Source: Lentzea jiangxiensis | Lineage (GTDB): Bacteria; Actinomycetota; Actinomycetes; Mycobacteriales; Pseudonocardiaceae | Length of the DNA stretch: 39,848 nucleotides | Direction of reading: 5' to 3' | Assembly (NCBI RefSeq): GCF_900104175.1 | Contig: NZ_FNIX01000035.1 | Coordinates: 1-39,848 of the forward strand | In this document: positions 1 through 8,259 of the stretch, piece by piece | Layout of the letters: every line of letters begins with the position of its first letter | How positions within the stretch are numbered: the first letter of the stretch is position 1 | Notes under the pieces: generated by a model | Told to the model about the DNA's origin: nothing | Databases searched by the model: none | The model's input: only the letters and a program-made list of their open reading frames with translations | Position numbers and translations under genes: made by a program

Positions 1-1
1 G

Positions 2-523
2 GCCCCGTCGTCGTCGGCGATGGCGGATCCGGCCTCGAACCTCGTCGGTCCGGGTTGTGCCGACTACGCGAAGCAGGTGCCGTCCGGTGCCGGTTCCGTC
101 TCGGGCATGGCCGCCGACCCGGTCGCCACCGCGGCGAGCAACAACCCGCTGCTCACGACGCTGGTGAGCGCGGTGTCGGGCAAGCTCAACCCGAAGGTGA
201 ACCTGGTCTCGACGCTCAACGGCGCGGAGTTCACGGTGTTCGCGCCGGTCGACTCGGCGTTCGCGAAGATCGACGCCGCGACGATCGAGAAGCTCAAGAC
301 CGACGACGCGCTGCTGACCAAGATCCTGACCTACCACGTGGTTCCCGGCCAGATCACGCCGGACAAGATCGCGGGTGAGCAGAAGACCGTGCAGACCGGC
401 ACCGTCAAGGTCAGCGGCTCCGGCAACGCGATCAAGGTCAACGAGGCCAGCGTGATCTGCGGTGGTGTGAAGACCGCCAACGCCACGGTGTACCTGATCG
501 ACTCGGTCCTGCTGCCCGCCTGA
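2..523 (+). CDS. Fasciclin (FAS1) domain secreted protein, MPT70/MPT83-like, 5' truncated
   Basis: One FAS1 adhesion domain fills most of the visible 173 codons. It carries the hallmark H1 block (EFTVFAPVDSAFAKI), the YHVVPGQ H2 motif, and a C-terminal block ending in YLIDSVLLP. The frame is open to the window edge and reads a Ser/Ala/Pro-rich linker before an internal ATG at 20. The true start, with its signal peptide or lipobox, therefore probably lies upstream. A Cys pair (in VGPGCADY and VICGGV) matches the mycobacterial MPT70/MPT83 group. Those proteins are exported surface proteins controlled by SigK and its anti-sigma RskA. An RskA-like gene lies about 0.5 kb away at 1018-1749 on the other strand, so the same regulatory link is plausible here. 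Domain call is sure; regulon assignment is inferred. Confidence 0.9.
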   Translation, partial: APSSSAMADPASNLVGPGCADYAKQVPSGAGSVSGMAADPVATAASNNPLLTTLVSAVSGKLNPKVNLVSTLNGAEFTVFAPVDSAFAKIDAATIEKLKTDDALLTKILTYHVVPGQITPDKIAGEQKTVQTGTVKVSGSGNAIKVNEASVICGGVKTANATVYLIDSVLLPA

Positions 524-547
524 CATCTCCCGGGCGCGGGATCGCGA

Positions 548-581
548 CTCCGGGAACCGCGTCACCACGCGGTTCCCGGAG
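548..581. terminator. Bidirectional hairpin terminator between convergent genes
   Basis: A perfect 14-bp stem (548-561 with 568-581) closes a 6-base loop, TCACCA, and can extend by one A-T pair. It lies between the fasciclin stop and the TrkA-N stop, so it can end transcripts from both sides. There is no U-tract, which is common for high-GC actinobacterial terminators. Confidence 0.8.
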
Positions 582-585
582 TTCC

Positions 586-975
586 TCATGTCCGGCCCCC
601 GTCAGTGCGTCCCAGGTGGACGGTCACGGTGCCGTCGAAAGCGAAGATGGCGTGGTTGGCGGGTTCGCGGATGACCGCCACGATCACGGCGTGCGGGTTC
701 AGCGGACGCACCGCTCGCGTGATCAGGAAGGCGTCCAGGTCGTCCGGGACCGCGATGATGACGTGGTCGGCGAGGTCGGCGGCGGCGTCGTCGAGCGAGC
801 ACGGGTCACGTCCGTCCCCGGCGACCGCGTCGGCGCCGTTGGCCCAGGCCTCCGCCGCGGCGACGCAGTCGAGGTCCAGCACGGTCATCCGCGCGTCCGG
901 TTGCACGGCCAGCGCGGCGTTGACGGCGTGACGCCCGGTGTCGCCGTAGCCGATGACGAGGATGTGAGCGGTCAT
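586..975 (-). CDS. Stand-alone TrkA-N (RCK_N) NAD-binding domain protein
   Basis: The protein opens with a Rossmann dinucleotide-binding fold: ILVIGYGDTG is the GxGxxG loop, followed by an acidic residue at the end of the second strand (TVLDLD). Later come IIAVPDDLDAFLITRAVR and VIVAVIREP, typical of TrkA-N domains that gate K+ channels and transporters by binding NAD(H) or nucleotides. At about 129 residues it lacks a TrkA-C domain and any membrane segment, so it would have to act with a partner encoded elsewhere. The ATG at 975 places the Rossmann strand at the very N-terminus. An in-frame GTG at 996 is an alternative, and neither has a strong ribosome-binding site. It follows the anti-sigma gene on the same strand and may be its last cotranscribed partner. 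Confidence 0.7.
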   Translation of the reverse strand: MTAHILVIGYGDTGRHAVNAALAVQPDARMTVLDLDCVAAAEAWANGADAVAGDGRDPCSLDDAAADLADHVIIAVPDDLDAFLITRAVRPLNPHAVIVAVIREPANHAIFAFDGTVTVHLGRTDGGRT

Positions 976-1017
976 TCCCGGGATTCGGTGCGGCACGCCC
1001 GCCGGATTGCGTCCGGT

Positions 1018-1749
1018 TCAGCGGAGGTCGACGGTGACGACGGGCGCACTCGTCGGACCCGGTGATCCCCCCGCGGGTTCGACGGTCAGCACCGCCTCGC
1101 CGGCCCCGCCCACGCCGGTGGCGAGCAGCGACACCACCTCGCCCGTCGCTCGCGCCGTCCCCGCCGACCGCGGGCCGTGCTCGTCGACCAGCCACAGCTG
1201 GTAGACGCGGTCGCCGGGCACGGGGCGCAGGCCGTCCGCCAGGAACAGCACCTGGTCGCGGCCGCGCGACACCGCCACCGTGCCCGTCCGGTCTCCCGCG
1301 GCGACGAGCCGCAGGTCCGGCGCCGCCAGCAGGTCACCGATCGGGGTGCGCGGCGACGAGGCCACCGGCATGACCACCGAAGCGGTCAACGCGCCGTGCG
1401 CTCCCGCCACCGCCGCGGCGGTCAGGCAGGCGGCCGCGAAGAGCGCACCCGCCCGCAGGAAGCCCTGGCGCCGGGACGACACGGTCACGGCTTCGGAGCC
1501 GGTCGGAACCTGCCGCACGAGCCGGACCGCCTCGAGGATCCGCCTCCTCGGGTCCGCCGGGGTGACGTGGTCGACGGCGCCGCCGAGCAGGGCCGCGGCC
1601 GCCACCAGTCCGGCCGACTCGTCCGCACAGACCTGGCACCGGCCCAGGTGTTCCTCGAACTCGGCGCGCTCGGCGTCGGGCAGCGCGCCGAGCGCGTGGG
1701 CACCGGTCAGCAGGTGCGGGTTCGTCGCACGCGTCGGTCCCGGTTTCAC
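1018..1749 (-). CDS. RskA-family anti-sigma factor, no sigma gene adjacent
   Basis: This is a 243-residue membrane anti-sigma factor. The cytoplasmic N-terminus has a zinc-associated anti-sigma motif H-x3-C-x2-C (HLGRCQVC, about residues 34-41). A single hydrophobic segment lies at about 95-118, followed by an extracytoplasmic RskA domain with the characteristic RVYQLWLVD strand. Family members hold an ECF sigma factor of the SigK type until regulated proteolysis releases it. Unusually, the gene is preceded on its strand by a penicillin-binding protein (58-base gap) rather than by the sigma gene. The cognate sigma may lie left of the window, beyond the fasciclin gene. Start is a GTG; a few residues of uncertainty remain. 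Confidence 0.85.
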   Translation of the reverse strand: MKPGPTRATNPHLLTGAHALGALPDAERAEFEEHLGRCQVCADESAGLVAAAALLGGAVDHVTPADPRRRILEAVRLVRQVPTGSEAVTVSSRRQGFLRAGALFAAACLTAAAVAGAHGALTASVVMPVASSPRTPIGDLLAAPDLRLVAAGDRTGTVAVSRGRDQVLFLADGLRPVPGDRVYQLWLVDEHGPRSAGTARATGEVVSLLATGVGGAGEAVLTVEPAGGSPGPTSAPVVTVDLR

Positions 1750-1807
1750 GCCTCTGATTCGAAGCCGTCCGATGACCGGATTGGCCTGGACCGGATCGGT
1801 CCCGAGA

Positions 1808-4168
1808 TCACCGCCGCGGTGGCGTGGACCACGGCGGTTCCGACGGCGCCGGGGAAGCCGGTGAGGGCTCGACGGGAGCCGGTGAGGGCTGGACGGGAGC
1901 CGGTGAGGGTGGGGCGGGCGCCGGGGGAGCCGGTGAGGGCTGGGCCGGAGCAGGCGGAGCCGGTGGGGGCGGGGCGGGAGCCGGGGACGTGGCCGCCTCG
2001 GCAGGAGGCGCCGTCTGCCTCATCTGCCCGTCGCCGTGCCGGAAGCGTTCCTCGATCTCGGGCAACGGCCTCTCCGGCAGGTCGGCGTGGACCTTCGTCA
2101 TGGCGTCGAACCACGTCCCGGCGGGTACGGTGCCGCCGTAGATGTTGCCCTCGGGGCACAGGCGGGGCGCGCCGTCGCCGATGCAGATGCCCTGGGGCGA
2201 GGTGCTGTCGTTGAACGCCTGCACGGCACCGGCGTAGTCCGGCGTGGCCCCCATGTAGGCCGCGGACTTGTACTCCTCCGTCGTGCCGGTCTTGCCCATC
2301 ATCGGGCGCTTCCAGCCGACCTTGGCCGCCGCGGACGCCGCCGTGCCCTGGCCCTTGCTGTCCTCGCTCAGACCGACGGCCAGCGCGTTGGCGAGGGGTT
2401 CGGGCACCGCCTGCTCGCACGGCGGCTTGATCAGCTCGACGGGCTTGCCGTTGCGGTCCGACACCTTCTTGATCGGAGTCGGTTTGCACCACGTGCCGCC
2501 GCTCATGATCGTCGCGGCCACGTTGGCGAGCTCCAGCGTGCTCGACGGAGCCGGCCCCAGGGTGAAGGACGCGTTGCCGTTGCCCGCGTAGAACTGCGCC
2601 TGGTTGACGCGGAGGTCCTTGGGTCCCTTGGGGTCCGGCGGCACACCGGCGATGTTGGTCGCCATGGTCTTGCGCATGCCGAGCTTGGACGCCATGGTCA
2701 CCACCGCCTCGAGGCCCGTCTTCTCCTCGAGGATCACGAACGCGGTGTTGGGCGAGGTCGCAAGCGCTTGGCGCAGGGGCATCTGCGGCGGGTAGCGGTC
2801 GTTGTGGTTGGACAGGCAGTACCAGTAGGTGTTCGGCTCACCCGTGGCCGGGCAGGACGTGGCGCCGCCCTTGAACACGCGTGAGGTGTAGGAGTTGGGG
2901 GAGGGGATCACGGTCTCGATGCCGATCCCCTTCTCCAACGCCGCCGCCGCGGTGAAGACCTTGTAGACCGAGCCGGTGCCGAACTTGTTCTCCACGCCGC
3001 TCGGCAGGTCGAACTGCGTCTCGAACTCCTCCTTGTTGAGGCCGTAGTCGCGGTTGGCCACCAGCGCCACGACCTCGTGCGCGTCCTTGCCGGGACGCAC
3101 GATGGCCATCGTGTTCGCGACTCCCGGCGTGTTCTTCGGCGCCTGCGCCTCGACCGCGGCCTTGGCGTATTCGGTGATCTTGGGGTCCAGCGTGGTCTCG
3201 ATCCGGTACCCGCCGATCTTCAGCTCCTCCAGGTTGAAGCCGGCCTCGGTCAGGTACTCGACGAGGAACGAGCAGAAGAACCCGTACGACGGCCCGGCGC
3301 CGACGCAGCCGGTCTGCAGCGTGCGCACCGGCTCCTGCAGCCCGAGCGGGGACGCCTTGTGCCGGTCCGCGTCGTCCTTGGACACCTTCCCGTCCGTCGC
3401 CATCGCGTCGATCACGAGGTTGCGGCGTTCGATCGCCTTGTCGGGCCGTGCCTCCGGGTCGAGGGCGGTCGGGCTGTTCACCATGCCGGCGAGCGTGGCG
3501 GCCTGGGGGACGGTCAGCTTGTCCGGCGTCGTGTCGAAGTACGCTTGGGCCGCGGCGGCGACACCGAAGATCGTCGACCCGAACGGCACGAGGTCGAGGT
3601 AGCGGGCCAGGATCTCGTCCTTGCTCAGCGCCGTCTCCAGACCCACGGCGATGCGGGCCTCACGCAGCTTGCGGGTGAGGCTCTGCTCCTGGGCCGCGCG
3701 CTGCGCGTTCTTGTCCGTGCGGGCGAGCACGTGCACGAGGTAGTTCTTCACGTACTGCTGCGTCAGGGTCGACGCACCCTGCTCCACCGACCCGCTCGCG
3801 TTGTTGCGGGCGGCGGCGCGCAGGGTGGCGAACCAGTCGACACCGTGGTGCTCGTAGAACCGGCGGTCCTCGATCGCGAACAGGGCGTCCTTCATGTGCG
3901 GCGAGATCTTGTCCGACGGCGTGCGCACCCGGTACTGGTCGTACAGGTACGCGATCGGCGTGCCGTCCTTGTCGGTCACCGTCGTCATCAACGGCGGTTC
4001 CGTGTTCAGGATCTGGGCCAAAGTGGACTTGACCTGATCGCTGATGTTGTTCGACAGCGCGCCGAGCGTCGCGGTGGCGGGGAAGAGGAGTCCGGCGACC
4101 AGCGCTCCGGCGAGCAGGCAGAGGCCCGCGAGCTTTCCCACGCAGTGCGCGATCCTCGAGCGGTTCAC
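1808..4168 (-). CDS. Bifunctional class A penicillin-binding protein (PBP1-type)
   Basis: This envelope enzyme polymerises and cross-links peptidoglycan. Numbering from the GTG at 4168, residues 15-35 form a membrane anchor. A GT51 glycosyltransferase domain follows, with catalytic Glu near residue 100 (FAIEDRRFYEHHG), the GASTLTQQYVKN motif and YLDLVPFGSTIFG. The transpeptidase domain has all three motifs: SVYK (about 400-403, nucleophile Ser), SPN (about 472-474) and KTG (about 626-628). The last 70 or so residues are a Pro/Ala/Ser tail, as in mycobacterial PonA1. The start at 4168 has GGGGAG seven bases upstream; GTG 4174 sits too close to it. A collapsed second copy lies at 26085-26647. 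It is divergent from the GH25 gene. Confidence 0.95.
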   Translation of the reverse strand: MNRSRIAHCVGKLAGLCLLAGALVAGLLFPATATLGALSNNISDQVKSTLAQILNTEPPLMTTVTDKDGTPIAYLYDQYRVRTPSDKISPHMKDALFAIEDRRFYEHHGVDWFATLRAAARNNASGSVEQGASTLTQQYVKNYLVHVLARTDKNAQRAAQEQSLTRKLREARIAVGLETALSKDEILARYLDLVPFGSTIFGVAAAAQAYFDTTPDKLTVPQAATLAGMVNSPTALDPEARPDKAIERRNLVIDAMATDGKVSKDDADRHKASPLGLQEPVRTLQTGCVGAGPSYGFFCSFLVEYLTEAGFNLEELKIGGYRIETTLDPKITEYAKAAVEAQAPKNTPGVANTMAIVRPGKDAHEVVALVANRDYGLNKEEFETQFDLPSGVENKFGTGSVYKVFTAAAALEKGIGIETVIPSPNSYTSRVFKGGATSCPATGEPNTYWYCLSNHNDRYPPQMPLRQALATSPNTAFVILEEKTGLEAVVTMASKLGMRKTMATNIAGVPPDPKGPKDLRVNQAQFYAGNGNASFTLGPAPSSTLELANVAATIMSGGTWCKPTPIKKVSDRNGKPVELIKPPCEQAVPEPLANALAVGLSEDSKGQGTAASAAAKVGWKRPMMGKTGTTEEYKSAAYMGATPDYAGAVQAFNDSTSPQGICIGDGAPRLCPEGNIYGGTVPAGTWFDAMTKVHADLPERPLPEIEERFRHGDGQMRQTAPPAEAATSPAPAPPPPAPPAPAQPSPAPPAPAPPSPAPVQPSPAPVEPSPASPAPSEPPWSTPPRR

Positions 4169-4231
4169 GACCACACTCCCCTCGCCGACGGTGGTCTCCG
4201 GCGGTTACCCGACGAATGCGCGATCAGGCGC

Positions 4232-4249
4232 CCGGTTCGAATGAACCGG
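4232..4249. promoter_or_regulatory. Palindrome in the PBP / GH25 divergent region
   Basis: CCGGTTCGAATGAACCGG has perfect 7-bp arms around GAAT. It lies 64 bases upstream of the PBP start and about 135 bases upstream of the GH25 start, where a regulator could control both. The surrounding block is also recognisable upstream of the PBP relic, where the palindrome is eroded. No binding protein can be named. Confidence 0.4.
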
Positions 4250-4385
4250 ACCGGTGAAATGCTCACCCGCTGTGCGAAAAAAGCATTCCAGTCACTCGCT
4301 CGTGTCAACCGGCCCGTGTCCGGTTTTTCCGTTCCTGGCACGGGTAGCTGCCCAACAGGACATCCACGCACCGGGGAGGAATCCA

Positions 4386-5192
4386 ATGCCTTCGCTAGGA
4401 AGTGCCGGCTCTCGCGTCGTTCGCGCCGCCGCGATCGCGACCATCGTGAGCATGCTGATCCCTGCGCCCGTGCAGGCGGCGGAAGGCTCCGACGACCACT
4501 CCGCCGGTTCGCAGATCGCGAAGCACGAGGGTACGAGCGAGATGCTGCTGTCGCCACCGGAGCTCGGGGTGGGCCGGGTGGACGGGATCGACGTCAGCAG
4601 TCACCAGGGCGCCGTCGACTGGGGCCACTGGTGGCGCTCGGGCAAGCGGTTCGCCTACGTCAAGGCGACCGAGGGGACCACCTACCGCAACCCCAAGTTC
4701 ACCCAGCAGTACAACGGGTCCGCTGCCGTCGGCATGATCAGGGGCTCCTACCACTTCGCCCTGCCGAACCGGTCCGACGGCGCGACGCAGGCCCGGTTCT
4801 TCGTGGCGAACGGGGGTGGGTGGTCGAAGGACGGCAGGACGCTGCCGGGGACGCTCGACATCGAGTACAACCCCTACGGCGGCGACATCTGCTACGGCCT
4901 GGGCCACCGCGCGATGGTGGGCTGGATCCGCAGCTTCAGCGACACCTACCACGCGCTCACCGGGCGCTGGCCGGTGATCTACACGTCGGCCCAGTGGTGG
5001 GACAGGTGCACGGGTCGCACCGGTGACTTCAGCTCCACCAACCCGTTGTGGCTCGCGAGGTACGCGGCGACGATCGGCCCGATGCCGTACCGCTGGCCGT
5101 TCCACACGTTCTGGCAGTTCACCTCGTCGCCGATAGACCAGAACATCTTCAACGGGGGCGCGGACCGTCTCGCCGCCCTGGCGACGGGATGA
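4386..5192 (+). CDS. Secreted GH25 lysozyme (N-acetylmuramidase)
   Basis: A 268-residue exported muramidase predicted to cleave MurNAc-GlcNAc bonds in peptidoglycan. Residues 1-31 form a signal peptide with cleavage after PVQA. The GH25 barrel runs from about residue 65 to the end: the first strand DGIDVSSHQG carries the conserved Asp (about 69), AYVKATEG follows, and LDIE (about 158-160) supplies the catalytic Asp and Glu. YTSAQWWDRC, WLARY and FWQF near the end are also typical. The start at 4386 is chosen for the GGGGAGGAATCC ribosome-binding site; frames further upstream lack one and would precede the signal peptide. It diverges from a penicillin-binding protein, so the pair joins wall synthesis and turnover. 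The next gene begins 5 bases after the stop. Confidence 0.93.
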   Translation: MPSLGSAGSRVVRAAAIATIVSMLIPAPVQAAEGSDDHSAGSQIAKHEGTSEMLLSPPELGVGRVDGIDVSSHQGAVDWGHWWRSGKRFAYVKATEGTTYRNPKFTQQYNGSAAVGMIRGSYHFALPNRSDGATQARFFVANGGGWSKDGRTLPGTLDIEYNPYGGDICYGLGHRAMVGWIRSFSDTYHALTGRWPVIYTSAQWWDRCTGRTGDFSSTNPLWLARYAATIGPMPYRWPFHTFWQFTSSPIDQNIFNGGADRLAALATG

Positions 5193-5196
5193 GCCG

Positions 5197-6375
5197 ATGT
5201 CCGCCCCGGTGCGCAGGTCCGAGCTGATCATGCTGGTCTTCCTCGGCGTGGTGTTCGCGGTGTCGTCGACCGTCGTGGTGGCGTCCGTGGCCCACATCAG
5301 GAACATCGGCCTGACCGTCGAGGGCCTCGAGGACGGCGCGGTGCTGCGGGCCTCGGCGTTCCGCGGCATCAGCATCGGGACGGACGACGAGGACAGCCTG
5401 GAGCGGGTGGAGGTCTTCGTGGACGACGCCGCGGTGACCCCCCGCCGCGACGGGGAGAGGTTGCTGCTCGACGGGTTCGTGCCGACCGAGGGCAGGCACC
5501 TGCTGATCGCCCGGGTCCGCAGCGCCACGGCGTTGGTCGTGGACGCGGTGGTGGACCACGAGTTCACGATCGACAACACGGCGCCCTCTCTCGCTGTGCG
5601 GCACATACGATCCGGCGGACCACGCGCACCGGTCGTCATCAGGGGCACCGCCGACGGCGCCGAGCTCGTGAGGATCGGGCACATTCGCGCCCACGTCGAC
5701 AACGGCGTCTTCACGGCCGTCGTCGCGTCGGCGCCCGCGACGATCTTCGTGGAAGCACGCGACGCGGCGGGCAACTCGGCAGGACGGCACGTGGTGGTGC
5801 CGGTGTCCCGTCCCGCCGTGCGCACGGAACACGTGACGGTGGAGGACTGGGCGTCCCCGCCGGCGCGGGAACGCGTGCTCGCGATGGCGCGCCGGGGCGA
5901 GATCGACGCCGTCCGGCTCGACGTCAAGGACGAGACCGGGCAGGTGGCCCATTCCTCCCGGGTCGCCCTGGCCCAGCAGATCGGCGCGGTGAACAGCAGG
6001 TACGACCCGCGCGCCGCCGTCGACGAGCTGCACCGCGCCGGGGTCCGCGCGGTCGCGCGAATCGTCGCGTTCCACGACCCCGTGCTCGCTCGGGCGTCCG
6101 CGCGGTCCGGCATGCGCGACCACCTCGGGGACACCACGCTGACCCTCACGAACTCCGCTCATCCCGAGGTCCGCGGCTACGTCGTGGCACTGGCGCGCGA
6201 GGCCGCGTCGCTCGGCTTCGACGACGTCCTGCTCGACCACTTCGGCAGCGAGTCCGATGTGGACTTCCTCGCCGAGGTCCGGGACGCCGTGCGCGCGGCG
6301 GGAGCGTGCTTCGGCGTCGTCGCGGCGGACGGCGCGGACGTTCCGGCCGACTTCGTCGTCCCCGCCGGGCGCTGA
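5197..6375 (+). CDS. Membrane-anchored DUF4015-type putative glycoside hydrolase
   Basis: The protein has 392 residues. Residues 9-31 are a membrane anchor or uncleaved signal. Residues 35-205 look like one or two Ig-like beta domains (for example DNTAPSLAVRHI and FVEARDAAGNSAG, a bacterial Ig pattern). From about 215, IDAVRLDVKDETGQV, RAVARIVAFHDPVLA and LGFDDVLLDHF match the TIM-barrel strands of DUF4015 (putative glycosyl hydrolase, PF13200). The C-terminal domain is short, about 180 residues, and the usual FDYVRFP-like strand reads LLDHFGS, so catalysis is uncertain. It starts 5 bases after the GH25 lysozyme stop and is surely cotranscribed with it, which suggests a surface polysaccharide or wall role. 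Confidence 0.75.
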   Translation: MSAPVRRSELIMLVFLGVVFAVSSTVVVASVAHIRNIGLTVEGLEDGAVLRASAFRGISIGTDDEDSLERVEVFVDDAAVTPRRDGERLLLDGFVPTEGRHLLIARVRSATALVVDAVVDHEFTIDNTAPSLAVRHIRSGGPRAPVVIRGTADGAELVRIGHIRAHVDNGVFTAVVASAPATIFVEARDAAGNSAGRHVVVPVSRPAVRTEHVTVEDWASPPARERVLAMARRGEIDAVRLDVKDETGQVAHSSRVALAQQIGAVNSRYDPRAAVDELHRAGVRAVARIVAFHDPVLARASARSGMRDHLGDTTLTLTNSAHPEVRGYVVALAREAASLGFDDVLLDHFGSESDVDFLAEVRDAVRAAGACFGVVAADGADVPADFVVPAGR

Positions 6376-6489
6376 CGCTTCGCGACCACCCCTCACCCGA
6401 TGTGGTCGAACCCGGTTCCGCCGCGTGCGCGGTGCGGGCGCGGGGGTACCAGTCGGTGAACCGATCGGCTGGAGTCCCAGGAGGACGGC

Positions 6490-7014
6490 ATGAAAACCAG
6501 GACCACCGCACTGGCCGCGTTGATCGCCGCGATTCCGCTGGTGCTCGCGCCGGCGGCGGCGAACGCCATCGCGTGCTACGGCGACTTCAGCGACACCGTC
6601 GGCAAGCTGACGGAGATCACGCGCGAGGAGTTCATGTCCCGCGTGTGCCAGGCGAAGCTCCAGCCCGGCACAGACCGCCGCGACGTGCGGGAGCTGACCG
6701 ACGTCGTGCTCCCGGAGGCGTTGTCCGGCCTCGGGAGCATGGAGATGATCTACGAGCGCGCCAAACCCGTCGTCGACGACGTCGTCGAGAAGTGCTACTC
6801 ACCGGCCGACCACTGCGGCCCGGACGCCGTCGGGAAAGCCGTGCGGTGCATGAAGGAGGAGCTGCCCGGCATGGCCATGAACGCGCTCGGCCCGGACGCG
6901 CTGGCCGGCAGCTGCGAGGGCCTCGAGGCCGCGGCGGCCACGGATCCGCAGGCGTTGCGCGAGCGTGCGCGCACCGCGGCCGAGTCGTACGTCGCCTACC
7001 TCCGCCAGAACTGA
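6490..7014 (+). CDS. Small secreted Cys-containing protein of unknown function
   Basis: The product has 174 residues and an obvious signal peptide (MKTRTTALAALIAAIPLVLA, cleavage near ANAIA). The mature part is mostly helical, with six cysteines that could form three disulfides after export. I do not recognise a family. A clear AGGAGG ribosome-binding site lies 5 bases before the ATG. It stands alone between the GH25/DUF4015 operon and a strong terminator. The 114-base gap upstream shows no obvious operator. Confidence 0.8.
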   Translation: MKTRTTALAALIAAIPLVLAPAAANAIACYGDFSDTVGKLTEITREEFMSRVCQAKLQPGTDRRDVRELTDVVLPEALSGLGSMEMIYERAKPVVDDVVEKCYSPADHCGPDAVGKAVRCMKEELPGMAMNALGPDALAGSCEGLEAAAATDPQALRERARTAAESYVAYLRQN

Positions 7015-7030
7015 CCTCCGGCACGGACCG

Positions 7031-7058
7031 AGGCGCGCCGGGACCACCCGGCGCGCCT
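7031..7058. terminator. Strong bidirectional hairpin terminator
   Basis: A perfect 12-bp stem (7031-7042 with 7047-7058) is closed by a 4-base loop, ACCA. It is GC-only except for the outer A-T pair. It sits between two convergent genes and overlaps the stop codon of the minus-strand one. Confidence 0.85.
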
Positions 7059-7422
7059 ACGCGCTTTTCCGCTCACGGGTGACCACGGCCTGCGCCGTCT
7101 CGGCCGCGTGGTGCATCGCCTCGGCGAACAAGGCCATGCGCCCCAACGACTCCACTTGTTCGGAGAGAGCGTCCTCCTCGGACGCCGGATCCAGTTCCGC
7201 GTCGGCGATGGCGCCGACGATCGACGCGGTCGCGGCCGCCATCCGCCGCGCCAGGGACGTGAGGGCGAGCAGGACGTTCTGCGCCTGCTCGGAGCTGATC
7301 GGGACGGGGTGCCCGTCGCCGCCCGAGATCCGACCCAGGTGGGCGTCCCAGGTCCAGGCGGCGGCGCACAACGCGTCGACGAACGGTTGCCAGACGACAT
7401 CGCCGGCAGAGGAGTCGTTCAC
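7057..7422 (-). CDS. Hypothetical helical protein, 121 residues
   Basis: The GTG start at 7422 has a good GGAGG site six bases upstream. The product is Ala-rich and almost entirely helical, with no signal peptide and no membrane segment. It contains conserved-looking Trp residues near the N-terminus (VVWQPF, AWTWDAHLG). I recognise no family. It may be a small four-helix regulatory or scaffold protein. The stop codon overlaps the terminator hairpin. Confidence 0.65.
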   Translation of the reverse strand: MNDSSAGDVVWQPFVDALCAAAWTWDAHLGRISGGDGHPVPISSEQAQNVLLALTSLARRMAAATASIVGAIADAELDPASEEDALSEQVESLGRMALFAEAMHHAAETAQAVVTRERKSA

Positions 7423-7575
7423 GCGCCACCTCCAGGTGAGATGACCTGCGTGTACCCACCCGATCGCGTTTTGCGCCTCCCTCCGTGGAAGAAAGCCGGT
7501 CGGGTTACCCGTGACTGGACGTTGATGACGGTCCGTGAGGAATTCACTAGAGCGGGTGCTTGCGCGTTCAAGAAT

Positions 7576-7600
7576 GTCTGACAGACCTCCGCGCGGGTAC
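7576..7600 (+). promoter_or_regulatory. Sigma-B-type stress promoter of the DivIVA-like/USP operon
   Basis: GTCT, a 15-base spacer and GGGTAC match the actinobacterial general-stress consensus GNNT-N14-16-GGGTAY. The element ends 47 bases before the first start codon of an operon that includes a universal stress protein, which fits the proposed class. Recognition by a specific sigma factor is inferred only. Confidence 0.5.
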
Positions 7601-7647
7601 TGCCACCTGGACAGCTACCGACGAACGTTCAGGAAAGGACACCCGTC

Positions 7648-8259
7648 ATGGCCATGGACGACTTCCTGGACGACGGTCACAGGACCTTCGGCACGCAGAT
7701 GTTCGGGTACGACCGCCGCGAGGTCGACGAGGAGTACGCCCGGCTGGAGCGCCAGCTCGAACTGGCCTGCGCCGACCGCGACGCGGCGCTCGAAACGGCC
7801 GAGGAGCTCACCCGTCACCTCGAGGAGGCCCGCACGGAGCTCGCGGAGTACCGCGCGATCCACGCGGGACACGACAAGGACAACGCCGTCTCCGGGTGCA
7901 TCCGGTACCTGCTGCACGTCGCCCGGCGCAAAGCGGACGGGATCGAGGCCGAGGCCAGGACGCGGGCCGAGGAGGCCGAGCAGCGCGCCGAGGAGGCCGC
8001 CGGCCGCCAGGCCCGCCTGCTGGACGAGGCCGAGCAGGAGACCCAGCGGCGGCTGGCCGAGGCGGGCCGTCGCGCGCGGGAGATCGTCGGCGAGGCGCTG
8101 GAACGGTCCCGCGTCCTGCTGTCCGACCTCGGTGAACGGCAGCGCCTGCTGGAGCAGTGGTACGCCGAGATCGCCGCCGTGCAGGAGATGCCGCTGCCGA
8201 GGAGCCCGGAGCCCGCGGCCGTGGAGGCGGCGTCGAGCACACCGAGCGTGACGCTATGA
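7648..8259 (+). CDS. DivIVA-like coiled-coil protein
   Basis: The protein has 203 residues. The N-terminal block FGTQMFGYDRREVDEEYARLERQ resembles the DivIVA/GpsB entry motif, in which a Phe-Gly-Tyr turn precedes a coiled coil. Two charged heptad regions follow (about 25-75 and 93-165), ending in a Pro/Ala-rich tail. Such proteins recruit partners to membrane sites or organise polar growth; the partner here is unknown. The start at 7648 is backed by AAAGGA upstream, and a second ATG two codons later is possible. Its stop overlaps the start of the universal stress gene by 4 bases (ATGA), so translation is coupled. It is the first gene behind the sigma-B-type promoter. Confidence 0.75.
   Translation: MAMDDFLDDGHRTFGTQMFGYDRREVDEEYARLERQLELACADRDAALETAEELTRHLEEARTELAEYRAIHAGHDKDNAVSGCIRYLLHVARRKADGIEAEARTRAEEAEQRAEEAAGRQARLLDEAEQETQRRLAEAGRRAREIVGEALERSRVLLSDLGERQRLLEQWYAEIAAVQEMPLPRSPEPAAVEAASSTPSVTL

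Noticed and set aside
1177..2214. Long plus-strand open frame over the anti-sigma and PBP genes.
   Set aside because: Shadow of the minus-strand genes in GC-rich DNA; Arg/Pro-rich product without homology.
4221..4249. An ECF-sigma promoter (GAACC and CGTC) upstream of the PBP gene.
   Set aside because: The spacing is 19 bases rather than about 16, and the motif is not kept in the related relic promoter.
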